A DNA stretch of 64,000 nt from RGIG7300 sp045133915 (GTDB lineage Bacteria > Bacillota > Clostridia > Oscillospirales > CAG-272), in the NCBI GenBank assembly GCA_045133915.1, contig JBGUUX010000100.1, positions 1 to 64,000 on the forward strand, read 5' to 3'. Position 1 is the first letter of the stretch, and each line of letters begins with the position of its first letter. The notes below the pieces were generated by a model, which saw only the letters and a list, made by a program, of their open reading frames with translations, was not told where the DNA came from and did no database searches. Positions 27,323-35,640 of the stretch are shown piece after piece. A program made the translations under genes and the position numbers.

Positions 27323-27730
27323 TCAGCTCTCGTTGTCTTTTTTATTTGCCCCGTCCTTTCCGTCCATCATTTCAAGCTCAACCTTTACGGCTATGACAAC
27401 AGGATCATTTGATACTCTGCCATCACATAACCTCTCCGCAAACTCTTTTCGGGCTTCGGATTTGATTTCAGCATAAACCTCGTTTTTGAATAGTTCCCTG
27501 TTTTCGTTCAAACCTTCTTGAAATGCGTTATCTGCATTTGTTGATAATATTGCGTTTTCTTTTTTCAACCTCTCATTCTCTACCTGCAGGCGTTTGATGA
27601 GGTCGAGGGCATTTTTGTCCATTTCTACACCGCAACTCGGTGCATCAAGATGTTTAAAACAACAATCTTCGCAATCAGCACTGTGGTAAGCACAACACTC
27701 CAACGCCTTAATTACATCGTTATCGTTCAT
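27323..27730 (-). CDS. Phage Cys-rich protein with coiled coil (135 aa)
   Basis: Start at 27730 (MNDNDVIKALECCAYH) with AAGGCGG upstream. N-terminal Cys cluster (CCAYHSADCEDCCF, later SCGV) likely binds zinc. A coiled coil (IKRLQVENERLKKENAIL) and a helical tail follow. This type recurs in Clostridia phages as a hypothetical protein. Confidence 0.72.
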   Translation of the reverse strand: MNDNDVIKALECCAYHSADCEDCCFKHLDAPSCGVEMDKNALDLIKRLQVENERLKKENAILSTNADNAFQEGLNENRELFKNEVYAEIKSEARKEFAERLCDGRVSNDPVVIAVKVELEMMDGKDGANKKDNES

Positions 27731-27741
27731 TCCGCACCGCC

Positions 27742-27918
27742 TTATAAATGTCCCATTGTTCGCATTCTGGAACAACGTTCTTTGTTTACAGCCTTGTCTT
27801 TTTTATCCATCGCCTGCTGACAAGCCTTTTCAACCATCTTGTAGTATTCATAGTTATCTGTTTCAAACTGAATACGATAATCACCTTTTGTAATCTGTGC
27901 TTTCCATGATGTACTCAT
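27742..27918 (-). CDS. Small phage protein (58 aa)
   Basis: MSTSWKAQITKGDYRIQFETDNYEYYKMVE start at 27918 overlapping the upstream stop (TAATG). Strand-turn-strand then helix; ends 12 bases before the next start. Unknown function. Confidence 0.62.
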   Translation of the reverse strand: MSTSWKAQITKGDYRIQFETDNYEYYKMVEKACQQAMDKKDKAVNKERCSRMRTMGHL

Positions 27919-28364
27919 TATTCCGCACCGCCTTTCTCGGTTCTGTATATGCACTCTTCCGCCTTACAATTAGAGATATCATATCCCACCTGCATAGGGC
28001 ATCTTTTCCCGGTACACTTTGTGTGTTTTACTTGTTCCCCACAGCTACAGAAGTCATTGAATCTTGTGAAATGGCAGGTTGCCCAACCACTCCACCGTCT
28101 ACACTCCGCAAAGACTACAAGTGTATCATCTTCCGATGAATAGGAATGTAGCTCCTTGTTTTCGGCATTCCAATGTTTACAGTCCTCACAGCGAACAACC
28201 TCGGCATATCGGGATTTATCCATGAAGGTTTTACATTCAGTATTTTCGTAGGGAAAATTATTCATCTTTATCTGTCTATCAAGAACTCTTTTAGTCACAT
28301 CAATCAAACTGTTCTTAAAGTATTCGCAGTTTTCATAATGTAAGCAATCCTTACATGCACTCAT
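27918..28364 (-). CDS. Phage Cys-rich protein (148 aa)
   Basis: Fourteen cysteines in pairs (CKDCLHYENC, CEDCKHW, CSCGEQ, CKAEEC) arranged as several small zinc sites. Start overlaps the previous gene's stop by ATGA. Cys-rich orphans of this kind cluster in early regions of Clostridia phages. Unknown role, perhaps nucleic-acid or protein binding. Confidence 0.68.
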   Translation of the reverse strand: MSACKDCLHYENCEYFKNSLIDVTKRVLDRQIKMNNFPYENTECKTFMDKSRYAEVVRCEDCKHWNAENKELHSYSSEDDTLVVFAECRRWSGWATCHFTRFNDFCSCGEQVKHTKCTGKRCPMQVGYDISNCKAEECIYRTEKGGAE

Positions 28365-28699
28365 AGTTGCCCGCCTTCCATAAGTTCTTTATAGGATATA
28401 CCGCCTGCAAGCCCTACCGATTTGTCGCTGTCGGTTGGCATGTATCGTGCATCAGAGAACGCAGGATACAGGAATTCAAGCATCGCAAAATTCGCAACAT
28501 CAATAAGATATTCCTTGTTATGTGTTTTTTCATAAGCATCAAGCCTCTCTCTGATGCACTTATGAGCCTGTGCAAGTTCAGGATAGGTCTTAGAGGCCCA
28601 ACCGTATTTATGATGCGAGACCTCTATAGCATTCTTCATCTTGTTTATGAATGCTTCCGAAAAATCTCTTCTAAGGATCTCTTCTCTGTTATCTGCCAT
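28361..28699 (-). CDS. Hypothetical phage protein (112 aa), DUF-type helical
   Basis: Start at 28699 (MADNREEILRRDF), with GGGAGG upstream; an earlier GTG-type start is less likely. The all-helical core KMKNAIEVSHHKYGWASKTYPELAQ then LIDVANFAMLEFLYP resembles the dATP/dGTP-handling or MazG-like helical proteins seen in phages, but the metal-site residues are not clear. Coupled to neighbours by ATGA overlaps. Confidence 0.62.
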   Translation of the reverse strand: MADNREEILRRDFSEAFINKMKNAIEVSHHKYGWASKTYPELAQAHKCIRERLDAYEKTHNKEYLIDVANFAMLEFLYPAFSDARYMPTDSDKSVGLAGGISYKELMEGGQL

Positions 28700-29049
28700 T
28701 ATGTATCCTCCCTTTTCACCCTCGCCCCACACTCAGGGCAGAATTTACACTCATATTCACATAAAACCTCGTCCCCGACTTTTTCATCATGGCGCCATTC
28801 AGAGAGATCTCTCAGCTTTACACCGCACTCAGAACAGTTAAATTCACCAACAAAATCCTGTTTTATGTTGCTGCATTCCCTAACAGGGGTAACATCAGCG
28901 AAGGGAATTTCGTTTAGCTCAGTATCCCTAAAATCAGCAAGTACTCCTGCGGCAAGTGAGCTTTGGATACAATCGTATTTTACATATTCTTCTACAAGAT
29001 CATCTAATTTACTTACCACAGCATCCGCATCAATATACCATGCCATCAT
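28699..29049 (-). CDS. Phage zinc-ribbon protein (116 aa)
   Basis: Helical N-terminus (MMAWYIDADAVVSKLDDL) and two Cys pairs, CSECG and CPECG, making a zinc ribbon. The N-terminal WYIDADAV pattern recurs in small phage proteins of Clostridia. Start overlaps the stop of the small gene upstream. Confidence 0.68.
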   Translation of the reverse strand: MMAWYIDADAVVSKLDDLVEEYVKYDCIQSSLAAGVLADFRDTELNEIPFADVTPVRECSNIKQDFVGEFNCSECGVKLRDLSEWRHDEKVGDEVLCEYECKFCPECGARVKREDT

Positions 29050-29207
29050 TCATCCTCCTCAATAACTCTTCTGCCGCATCGAGGGCAGTGATCGTACTCG
29101 TACTCATCAATGTTGTTTTCAACGCAGTCGATAACAGCATCACAATAAGGGCAGATTATGAACTTCTTATCTTTGTTTTTCTTGGGAATGTATACTGTCC
29201 AAGGCAT
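29046..29207 (-). CDS. Very small zinc-ribbon phage protein (53 aa)
   Basis: Short frame from ATG 29207 to TGA 29046: MPWTVYIPKKNKDKKFI then ICPYC and CPRCG, a complete two-knuckle zinc ribbon. AGAGG precedes the start. Stop overlaps the start of the next gene (GATGAATGATG). Sits exactly between two tightly packed genes that would otherwise leave an unexplained gap. Confidence 0.72.
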   Translation of the reverse strand: MPWTVYIPKKNKDKKFIICPYCDAVIDCVENNIDEYEYDHCPRCGRRVIEEDE

Positions 29208-29545
29208 TATGTATTCCTCTCTTTTACCAACTTAGCAGACACCTTAACAATGTACTCATCATCATTAAGCTCTACCACGGTCTCGGTTGACATTGCACCA
29301 CTGGCAATGATCTGATCGGCAAGAATCCTTGCAAGCTCTAACCTCACATACTCCTTATAGCCAGGGCCCTTATCGTATCTGTCCTTGTTGACCATCATAG
29401 TAGCAGTCACAGGCACCGTTGTGATACTCTCAGCCTTGATTTTGGGAGCTACGGGAGGGAAAACATATCCACCCAGCAGCCCTATAAGATTATTCTTCGC
29501 CTTTGTCCAAAGGTCTTTGATTTTGATTTTAAGATTAGGTTTCAT
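29207..29545 (-). CDS. Hypothetical phage protein (112 aa)
   Basis: AAAGGAG seven bases upstream. N-terminal basic amphipathic segment (KPNLKIKIKDLWTKAK), a Gly/Pro-rich turn, then an alpha/beta domain ending VVELNDDEYIVKVSAKLVK. No motif recognised; ends one base before the next gene's start. Confidence 0.62.
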   Translation of the reverse strand: MKPNLKIKIKDLWTKAKNNLIGLLGGYVFPPVAPKIKAESITTVPVTATMMVNKDRYDKGPGYKEYVRLELARILADQIIASGAMSTETVVELNDDEYIVKVSAKLVKERNT

Positions 29546-29900
29546 CTTTATTCTCCTTTATCACAGTAAGATCTCCGTACCCCTCTCTGAAAGCGCGGTA
29601 ATAATATTCGCCTACCTTCTCCGAAAGGCTAATCAGTTTTTTCAGCACCTTTGCGTCTATGTTGAATTTTAATGTAGAGCGCACTTCACTGGTAATATCA
29701 AGCACCACGATCATGCACCCTGCCTCGCCATTCTCGTCGATGTTAGCGGCGGCAAACATGTTACGCTGCGGGTCGGGATAAAACTCAATCTTTGCAGGGT
29801 ACTGAGCCGTTTTAATCTCAGCCACAAGGCCCGCCGCACTGCCACAAAACTTACAGAGCTCTTCAAGCGCTGCCTCGTATTCGATTTTAGCTTTCATCAT
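29535..29900 (-). CDS. Hypothetical phage protein (121 aa)
   Basis: Start at ATG 29900 (MMKAKIEYEAALEELC), preceded by AAAGGA. Alternates helix and strand (AKIEFYPDPQRNMF, MIVVLDITSEVRSTLKF). Overlaps the following gene by 11 bases. Function unknown. Confidence 0.6.
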   Translation of the reverse strand: MMKAKIEYEAALEELCKFCGSAAGLVAEIKTAQYPAKIEFYPDPQRNMFAAANIDENGEAGCMIVVLDITSEVRSTLKFNIDAKVLKKLISLSEKVGEYYYRAFREGYGDLTVIKENKDET

Positions 29901-29938
29901 ACGTCCTTTCTGCCGGTTTAACCGTCCCACCGGCAAGG

Positions 29939-30160
29939 CTATGTATCGTATTTACTTATTAGCATCCTATACACCTCGCATTTGGTGTAATGCTCACAGC
30001 AGAAAACACCTATTTGCGTGTCAAAGTCTGCCTTTTTGTGATAAACGAGGGCCAGGCTGCTGTTGTCCACAAGCCCCTCACAGGTAATCCGGCTTTTCCC
30101 GTCGTCATACTTGTAGAAGGGACAAGTGACATAAGCCTGCCAGTATGAGCCACTTGGCAT
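29939..30160 (-). CDS. Small Cys-containing phage protein (73 aa)
   Basis: GGGGGTG upstream of ATG 30160. Sequence PSGSYWQAYVTCPFYKYDDGKSRITCEG has a conserved Cys/Phe pattern found in small proteins next to replisome-organiser genes in Clostridia phages; two more Cys (FCCEHYTKC) suggest one zinc site. Confidence 0.68.
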   Translation of the reverse strand: MPSGSYWQAYVTCPFYKYDDGKSRITCEGLVDNSSLALVYHKKADFDTQIGVFCCEHYTKCEVYRMLISKYDT

Positions 30161-30174
30161 ATAAGCACCCCCTG

Positions 30175-30855
30175 TTATTTGTTGTCAAGTCCGCTATCCT
30201 CTCTATACCACTTCAAGATTGTCTCATAGTGATTGGAAACCTTGGCATCATTCTTGATGATAAAAGAGGACAGTTTATCAACGTAGTAGTCAAAGGTCTC
30301 AATGTCGCCAAACTCTTCCAAAAGACTATCTATCTGATCGTTTGACAGAAACACTACGCCCTTACCCAGCTTTCCACCGACAACTTTCACCTTTCTGTCC
30401 GCCGTCGCCGCCGTATCCGACCTTTCGTTTGTAGATGTGGTTGCAGCTGCAGCTGTAGTTGTAGATGGAGTTATAGTTGTGGATGGAGTTGTTGTTGTAG
30501 TTGGATACCATTGGTTATCATTGGTTATCATTGATGACCTTTGATGTTCACTGATAGCAATGGTCTTTAGCCATTCATCAAAGGTGATCTCCGGTTCTCC
30601 CTTCTTTTTGCGTTCCCGACAGACGGTAGCATATTGACGTCTTTGAACAGACAGATTATACTCCGCTTCATCCTTATCTATCTTCGGTTTTACGAACTCC
30701 CAAGCCAGCGACAGCGCCAATCCATCAAACTCCGGTACTGTCCCGCTTTTTCCATACTCCAGCATTGCCCAGAATAACCGTCCTTTGTCGGCATCCGGCA
30801 ATTTCTTGAGAGGTCCCATCATATCGAAATATACCATTATTCCGGGTCTTGCCAT
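30175..30855 (-). CDS. Phage replisome organiser (DUF6291/DnaD-like)
   Basis: 226 aa with AAAGGAG upstream. The N-terminal 90 residues (PGIMVYFDMMGPLKKLPDADKGRLFWAMLEYGK...) match the DUF6291-type domain of phage replication proteins. A Thr/Ala-only linker (residues about 117-145) follows. The C-terminal HYETILKWYRED resembles the end of DnaD-type domains that contact helicase loaders and DNA. Likely initiates phage replication. The linker DNA is a run of imperfect GTTGTNG triplet repeats and may be length-variable. Confidence 0.75.
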   Translation of the reverse strand: MARPGIMVYFDMMGPLKKLPDADKGRLFWAMLEYGKSGTVPEFDGLALSLAWEFVKPKIDKDEAEYNLSVQRRQYATVCRERKKKGEPEITFDEWLKTIAISEHQRSSMITNDNQWYPTTTTTPSTTITPSTTTAAAATTSTNERSDTAATADRKVKVVGGKLGKGVVFLSNDQIDSLLEEFGDIETFDYYVDKLSSFIIKNDAKVSNHYETILKWYREDSGLDNK

Positions 30856-30868
30856 GCGTCACACTCCT

Positions 30869-31567
30869 TTACTTCTTACATGCCATAACCTTTATTCCAT
30901 CCGGCACGCTATTTCTTACGCGGGAAATAAACCGTTCTTCATGGCTCGTTGCGTCCGAAAGGTGTAAAAGATGTATTTCACGGCATTGTGAGAGGTCCAG
31001 TTCTTTCAGATAATCGCACAGGTTGTCTATCTCCATGTGCGCGTTGGTTATACGGTGCCGTACCTTCTCAGGCAGCTTCTCACAGCGATCAAGTATATCC
31101 CTTGAATAGTTGGCCTCAATAGCTAAGATATTCAGCCCGGGAAAGCGATACCGCAGGTTTACCGTATCTGTAGCAAATGCCAGGATATCACCGTCCGCCC
31201 TGCTCTTTATAAGGAAGCCAAGAGGCTCGGCAGCGTCGTGGAATGTAGCAAAGGGAACGATATCAAAGCTGTCTATGTTAAACTGCTCCATAGAGCTGAT
31301 AACATTTGTCGCGTCAACTCCCAGCGCGTCGGCAGTCCCCTCACTCATATAGACGCTCAAACCGTCCTTTATAAGCTCGCTGACACTCTTGGAATGATCC
31401 TTGTGCTCATGGCTTATAAGACAACCTGCGAACTCGGTCAGAGAAAAGCCCGAAAGCTTCTGCAGCTTCTTGTGTGATACCCCGCACTCCAAAAGAATAC
31501 GGGTATCACTGTCACTCACTATGTATGCGTTTCCATGTGAGGAGGAGGCTAATGCTTCAAATTTCAT
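30869..31567 (-). CDS. MBL-fold metallohydrolase (phage)
   Basis: 232 aa. Start ATG 31567 overlaps the preceding stop (ATGA). SHEHKDHS is the zinc-binding HxHxDH motif, SSSHGNAY begins the fold, FATDT supplies a later Asp and HLLHLS the last His. Similar to the YycJ/WalJ branch of metallo-beta-lactamase-fold nucleases. Common in replication modules of Firmicutes phages, where an exonuclease role is suspected. Confidence 0.85.
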   Translation of the reverse strand: MKFEALASSSHGNAYIVSDSDTRILLECGVSHKKLQKLSGFSLTEFAGCLISHEHKDHSKSVSELIKDGLSVYMSEGTADALGVDATNVISSMEQFNIDSFDIVPFATFHDAAEPLGFLIKSRADGDILAFATDTVNLRYRFPGLNILAIEANYSRDILDRCEKLPEKVRHRITNAHMEIDNLCDYLKELDLSQCREIHLLHLSDATSHEERFISRVRNSVPDGIKVMACKK

Positions 31568-32151
31568 ATAGGACACGTCCTTTCCTCTGTTTTAACCTCA
31601 ACAGTATCGGTAGGCGCATGAAGCTTCTGATACTCTGTAGATTTCTTTATCTGCTCCTGTATCCATTCAGGCAGCTCCTTAAACACCTCGTCGTCCCACT
31701 GCTGCATATCCCACTTGATATGCTTGTTAGTGCTCTCCGGGACCGGGAAGCCCTTGGGCAACGGCATAAGGTTGTCCACGTTTGCATATTCGCCTGTCTC
31801 ATTCAGCACAACATTGAGCTGGCAGGGTAAGCCTACCTGATCAAACAGGTCAAGATCAAGAAATTCATCATCCGAATACGTCTTAGAGTTCCAGGAAGAG
31901 AGAAAAGCTCTCAAATGGCCTTTTTTAGAACCACTTACGGTAAATTCCTTTGAAAGCTGTCTCGGCTCCTGCTTGCCGTCTACCTCTACAGTCTCGGAGG
32001 GGATCTCCCATATAAATTTGACCTTATTGGAATAGCTCTTGAATTTTTCGGAATACTGTTCTCCGAGGTCGATAACTCCGATACATACAGCAATATATAC
32101 ACCCGGCTCCACAGGCGGGATCTTCGGCTTTGCTCTGTCTTTAACCTTCAT
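31564..32151 (-). CDS. Phage ssDNA-binding-like protein (DUF669-type)
   Basis: 195 aa, single beta-rich domain: PPVEPGVYIAVCIGVIDLGEQYSEKFKSYSNKV, then KEFTVSGSKKGHLRAFLSSW and LPCQLNVVLNETGEYANVDNLMPLPKG. The PxGxYxAxCxGVIDLG opening is seen in phage proteins coded beside Rad50/RecT-like recombinases and thought to bind ssDNA. Overlaps both neighbours. Function by family resemblance and context. Confidence 0.65.
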   Translation of the reverse strand: MKVKDRAKPKIPPVEPGVYIAVCIGVIDLGEQYSEKFKSYSNKVKFIWEIPSETVEVDGKQEPRQLSKEFTVSGSKKGHLRAFLSSWNSKTYSDDEFLDLDLFDQVGLPCQLNVVLNETGEYANVDNLMPLPKGFPVPESTNKHIKWDMQQWDDEVFKELPEWIQEQIKKSTEYQKLHAPTDTVEVKTEERTCPI

Positions 32152-34078
32152 AACTTACATTCAACTCCTTATCTTTTTCTGATACGACAAGTCTTATTAT
32201 CTGACTGTCTGTTTTTTCAAGATCGGTAACACTCTCTGCATTGTCAACAAAAAGCGGAACGCTAACGCCGTAAGCCTTGGAAAGTGTGTTTATAATGTCT
32301 ATACCCAGGTTGATTTTCGCGCCGCTGTTCACGCATAAGTAAGGGACATCCTTAAAAACTACGTCGCAGCGGTCCTCTATACCACCGTTGGCCTGCTCTC
32401 TGAAAAGACGGAAACGGGCAATGCGGAAAAGACCGTTTATACTGTCCTCAACAAAGGAAGTCTTGTATCGGGTAAACTCTTCCAAAAGGAAAAGCATATT
32501 TTCTATCCTCTGCAGCCTCTCTGCCGCTGCCTGTGCTTCTGCCTGCAGATCTGCAATTCTCGTTTGAGCGTATGCCAGAGCTGATTCCTTACCAACCGTT
32601 TCCAAAGCTGTATTGATTTCAGCATTCACCTCGGATATCTTGTCTCGCAGCTCTTTTGAGGCGGTATAGCTGTCCTCACGCAATACGCGTAGTTCTTCCT
32701 GCAGGTGGGATATCAAGCCGCGCAGCCCATCGGCCGTGTCCTTGTATCCTTCCATGTCAACAACTTCGACCTTTACACCGTCTGCAGCTTTTATCTGAGC
32801 TTCAAGCTCGGCAATCTCCTTGTCATAAGCCTTGATTTCATCCTCGCACAGCTTTAACTGTTCTTCGGTGGATGCTTTTACCTTCTTAAGCCTGTCAGCC
32901 TCGTCCTCTATATCGCGCAGTCTCGCCTGTTTATTCGCCTCAAACTCAGCTTTTATCTTTGCTGCACGTTCAGCAGGGAAAGCCTGTCCGCAGGTAGGGC
33001 AATTGCCGACTGTAAATTCCTCCGCGTTTGCTTTCATCCAACTATCGCGGTATTTTTCAATGCTGATTTCTATCCTTTCAAGGGAAGCACGATGATTTTC
33101 AAGCGTTTTTTGTGTAATCGCCTGCTTGCTCTGCACACCCTGAAGCTTTATTTTTATACCGTTTATATCCGGCTGTCCCTGCGTCTGACTTTCACGGTAG
33201 AGCCTGTTTTTCGACTCCAGCTCGTTAAGCGCAAGCTGAGCGTTCTTTATTTCCATGTTTTTCGCTTCAACCGCTGTGTTATGTTCTATGGCAAGCAACT
33301 GTGCCGAAAGGTCCTCTTTAAGGGCGGTAAGGCTCTTAACCTCATTCTTCGCGGCCTCAAAGTCGAGGGCTCCCAGGCTGTCAATAGTTTTCTGACATTC
33401 ATTTATTCTTGCGGGGATCTCGTCACGCACACCCACACAGCCACGTTTTTCCGAAAGCAGCTTCTTTTTATAGTCGTCTACACTCAGGCGGCCCATTCCC
33501 TCAATGATCGGGGCAAAGTCCTCACGGGTCTCTAAGATCTGCACGTCGCTCTTGGTGCCCGCTACTCTGAAAAGCACTGCCCTTCTGTCCTGCCAGGGCA
33601 TTTCTCCGGCAAAGTAGCTTACGCTCGTCAGCATACGGAACAGATCCTCCGAAACAAGCTCGTCCACCTTTGCGGTAAATGCAAACTTCTTACAGGGGAC
33701 TTTATCTACGAAATATTCCGATGTATTACCGTCATAAGTTGCCTCCGTACTGCCTCTCTTGGTGCTCCATACCTCCTGCAGAGTACGGCGCAGGGATATT
33801 ATCTCTCCGTTTACGGACAATACAGCTTCAACCTCTGTTATTGCGTCATGATCTTTGACTACTCCCCCTTTGCCAAGTGGTTTGATTTCGATGTTCTTTT
33901 CACCGTTACCGAGGCTGTCCTTAGAAAATAGTAACCAAGTCAATGCGTCAAATACGCTTGTCTTACCGGTTGCATTGTCGCCGGATATAACAGCATTTCT
34001 GCCGTTAAAATCTAATTTAAGGTGCTGGTGACATTTGAAATTCGTCAATTCCAAGCTAATGAGTTTAATATCTTTCAT
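32141..34078 (-). CDS. Rad50/SbcC-like AAA ATPase with zinc hook
   Basis: 645 aa. Walker A GDNATGKTS near residue 33, long coiled coils from about residue 190 to 500 interrupted by a CPTCGQ zinc hook near residue 370, then a C-terminal ATPase half with VNSGAKINLGID and VPLFVDNAESVTD (Walker B/D-loop-like). Such ATPases act with a nuclease in recombination; the MBL-fold protein two genes on is a candidate partner. AAAAGGAG precedes ATG 34078. Confidence 0.87.
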   Translation of the reverse strand: MKDIKLISLELTNFKCHQHLKLDFNGRNAVISGDNATGKTSVFDALTWLLFSKDSLGNGEKNIEIKPLGKGGVVKDHDAITEVEAVLSVNGEIISLRRTLQEVWSTKRGSTEATYDGNTSEYFVDKVPCKKFAFTAKVDELVSEDLFRMLTSVSYFAGEMPWQDRRAVLFRVAGTKSDVQILETREDFAPIIEGMGRLSVDDYKKKLLSEKRGCVGVRDEIPARINECQKTIDSLGALDFEAAKNEVKSLTALKEDLSAQLLAIEHNTAVEAKNMEIKNAQLALNELESKNRLYRESQTQGQPDINGIKIKLQGVQSKQAITQKTLENHRASLERIEISIEKYRDSWMKANAEEFTVGNCPTCGQAFPAERAAKIKAEFEANKQARLRDIEDEADRLKKVKASTEEQLKLCEDEIKAYDKEIAELEAQIKAADGVKVEVVDMEGYKDTADGLRGLISHLQEELRVLREDSYTASKELRDKISEVNAEINTALETVGKESALAYAQTRIADLQAEAQAAAERLQRIENMLFLLEEFTRYKTSFVEDSINGLFRIARFRLFREQANGGIEDRCDVVFKDVPYLCVNSGAKINLGIDIINTLSKAYGVSVPLFVDNAESVTDLEKTDSQIIRLVVSEKDKELNVSYEG

Positions 34079-34589
34079 TTATATTTCTCCTTTTTGATCT
34101 GTTATTATTTTGTGTTTTCATATCAACCCATCGGCAATTATCAGGGGAGTACCCCCTGTCGTTATTGATTCAATCTATGGTACATTGTCCCATGGGTGCG
34201 TTTTTGTCATATCCGTTTGCCATGGCCCACTCGTAGAAAGCGTTAAAATCATTGCGCCATTCTCCGCATATCGTAATACCACGCCCACCGTACCTCGGAT
34301 ATTTGGGATTTTTTGGATTGCAACACCGTTGTTTCATATCTTTCCACACTGTATGTAACCGTGTTCCACTTTTCCCGTGTACGGTATTGAGTGATATAAT
34401 ATGTTCACGATGTAGACATCCGCAACTTTTTGTTGTACCATTAACCAAGTTACTGCTCGAAACTGAGCAAACGGAGCCACAATCACATTGACATTTCCAC
34501 ATAGCACGCTTTTGTTTATCACTACCTGCTCGTTTTAACACAACAAGCCTTCCAAAGCGCCGCCCTGTTAAATCTTTAAGTGGTGCCAT
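34065..34589 (-). pseudogene. HNH/AP2-type endonuclease gene with internal TGA
   Basis: Starts at ATG 34589 (MAPLKDLTGRRFGRLVVLKR) after AAAGGGA. The family features follow: CQCDCGS, TKSCGCLH, TVWKDMKQRCCNP, YGGRGITICGEW. At 34170-34172 the frame hits TGA right after GQCTID, exactly where homologues read CTIDRI. In the same frame beyond the stop come INNDRGYSPDNCRWVD and a basic tail to TAA at 34065, so the conserved C-terminal NCRW motif is cut off. A single CGA to TGA change explains it. Other phage genes use TGA as stop, so recoding is unlikely. These proteins are usually homing-type endonucleases. Confidence 0.8.
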
Positions 34590-34815
34590 TGTTGTTTTCC
34601 CTTTCTGCCAACTCGACTTTTCTCGGGTCAACAATTAATACTGAATTAACGTTGCTTTTGCTTAGAAGCTCAACCTGAAGTATAGGATGATACCTGCCGT
34701 TATACGGGTCTCGTATCATACGGTATATATAAGCTGAAATGCAGGGATAAACCTTGCCCTCAAATACCACAGGTTTTCTTTCATCAATGGCCTTGCGTAT
34801 CTCTTCCGGTTTCAT
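34576..34815 (-). CDS. Small phage protein (79 aa)
   Basis: MKPEEIRKAIDERKPVVFEGKVYPC then VELLSKSNVNSVLIVDPRKVEL. Small beta-barrel-like protein seen next to transcription/early genes in Clostridia phages. ATGA overlap with the upstream gene and overlap with the endonuclease start downstream. Confidence 0.66.
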   Translation of the reverse strand: MKPEEIRKAIDERKPVVFEGKVYPCISAYIYRMIRDPYNGRYHPILQVELLSKSNVNSVLIVDPRKVELAERENNNGTT

Positions 34816-35033
34816 CGTTTTGACTGTGCCTTTGCTTCCTTAAAGGCATCTACGTAGAATCTCAAAGCCTTGTATATGCCTCTTGCAATCTCCCACCTCA
34901 TACTGTATATGGTGAGGTACACCGTTGATATCAGACACAGCCTGATTGCTATGTCCGATGAATCGAGACACATAGCCGATATTACCATCACAGCTATGGC
35001 GATTGCGTTAATGATTTTTACGACCTTTTTCAT
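34812..35033 (-). CDS. Small membrane protein (73 aa)
   Basis: Two hydrophobic segments (residues about 6-22 and 30-45), then a basic cytoplasmic tail (ALRFYVDAFKEAKAQSKR). Start follows two bases after the stop of the 50-aa gene, so coupled. Role unknown. Confidence 0.6.
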   Translation of the reverse strand: MKKVVKIINAIAIAVMVISAMCLDSSDIAIRLCLISTVYLTIYSMRWEIARGIYKALRFYVDAFKEAKAQSKR

Positions 35034-35035
35034 AG

Positions 35036-35188
35036 TTACTTTGCTTGCAGAAGCCTTGCAGCCGACTTTGCTATGGCTTCAAGCCTCCGCTTCCTTTCTT
35101 CTTCAGTAAGCACCGGGATATATACCCTCGCTACCATATTTTCTGTTTTGATTATTATGGGTTCCTTGTAGGTATCATTGTTTGCCAT
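35036..35188 (-). CDS. Small phage early protein (50 aa)
   Basis: ATG 35188 with a good CGGAGG site six bases upstream. Translation starts MANNDTYKEPIIIKTENM, then VARVYIPVLTEEERKRRLE and a helical end. The MVARVYIPxLTxEERxxR core recurs in short phage proteins from Clostridia. First gene after the Cro-like regulator. Confidence 0.72.
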   Translation of the reverse strand: MANNDTYKEPIIIKTENMVARVYIPVLTEEERKRRLEAIAKSAARLLQAK

Positions 35189-35284
35189 ATGAACCTCCGA
35201 ATTAATTACTTAATCCATAATATTCAGGACTGCTTGTCCCTGTCCCATCCGGACAACATATAGTTTTGAATTCGCTAAGTTGCG

Positions 35285-35299
35285 AAATCACGACTTTTT
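35285..35299. promoter_or_regulatory. Operator-like site downstream of cro
   Basis: AAATCACGACTTTTT, identical over 14 bases to a site in the cro/cI control region (35596-35610). It lies between cro and the early operon, so the repressor or Cro probably also acts here. The rest of the gap (35,189-35,284) shows an AT-rich stretch but no clear promoter. Confidence 0.55.
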
Positions 35300-35502
35300 C
35301 AGTAAAAAAAATAATCGAGATCCAGCGGAATAGACAAGCCAAGAAGAGCACAAGCCTTTTCAATTTGTGGCATTGTCCACGGACTTCTTTCGTTTAGCTT
35401 GGCACTAATAGTAGACTTATCCATTTCCATTGCTACAGCGAATTTATCGAGAGAACCAAAAATCTCTCTTATCTTTTCACGTAATCTTCCAAAGGTTTTC
35501 AA
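35299..35502 (-). CDS. Cro-like HTH regulator (67 aa)
   Basis: MKTFGRLREKIREIFGSLDKFAVAMEMDKSTISAKLN: a minimal helix-turn-helix with recognition helix MDKSTISAKLN, of the DUF739/Cro type. Preceded by AAAGGAGG and by a consensus promoter, divergent from the CI-type gene. Expected to turn off repressor synthesis on induction. Confidence 0.82.
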   Translation of the reverse strand: MKTFGRLREKIREIFGSLDKFAVAMEMDKSTISAKLNERSPWTMPQIEKACALLGLSIPLDLDYFFY

Positions 35503-35533
35503 TTTTCGACACCTCCTTTCTCTGAGGTTGGGA

Positions 35534-35640
35534 TTTCACGACCTTGATTTTGATTATACTCAAAATTTTCTGAATGTCAATCCCCTTTTGCAAAAAAATC
35601 ACGACTTTTTTTGTAAAACTCCGTCGAAAGTCTTGAAATC
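35534..35640. promoter_or_regulatory. Cro/CI operator region
   Basis: Three related sites between the divergent regulators: TTTCACGACCTT (35534-35545), AAATCACGACTTTTT (35596-35610) and, in the other direction, GTCGAAAGTCTTGAAATC (35623-35640). The outer ones overlap the -10 or -35 of each promoter, as in lambdoid switches. Binding is inferred. Confidence 0.6.
35553..35580 (-). promoter_or_regulatory. Early lytic promoter (cro)
   Basis: TTGACA (35580-35575) and TATAAT (35558-35553) on the minus strand with a 16-base spacer; a perfect sigma-A match upstream of cro. Confidence 0.88.

Noticed and set aside
34170..34172. Phage-wide recoding of TGA as an amino acid
   Set aside because: Several neighbouring phage genes end in TGA overlapping the next start (ATGA), and the conserved residue at this position is Arg; a simple nonsense change is the better explanation.
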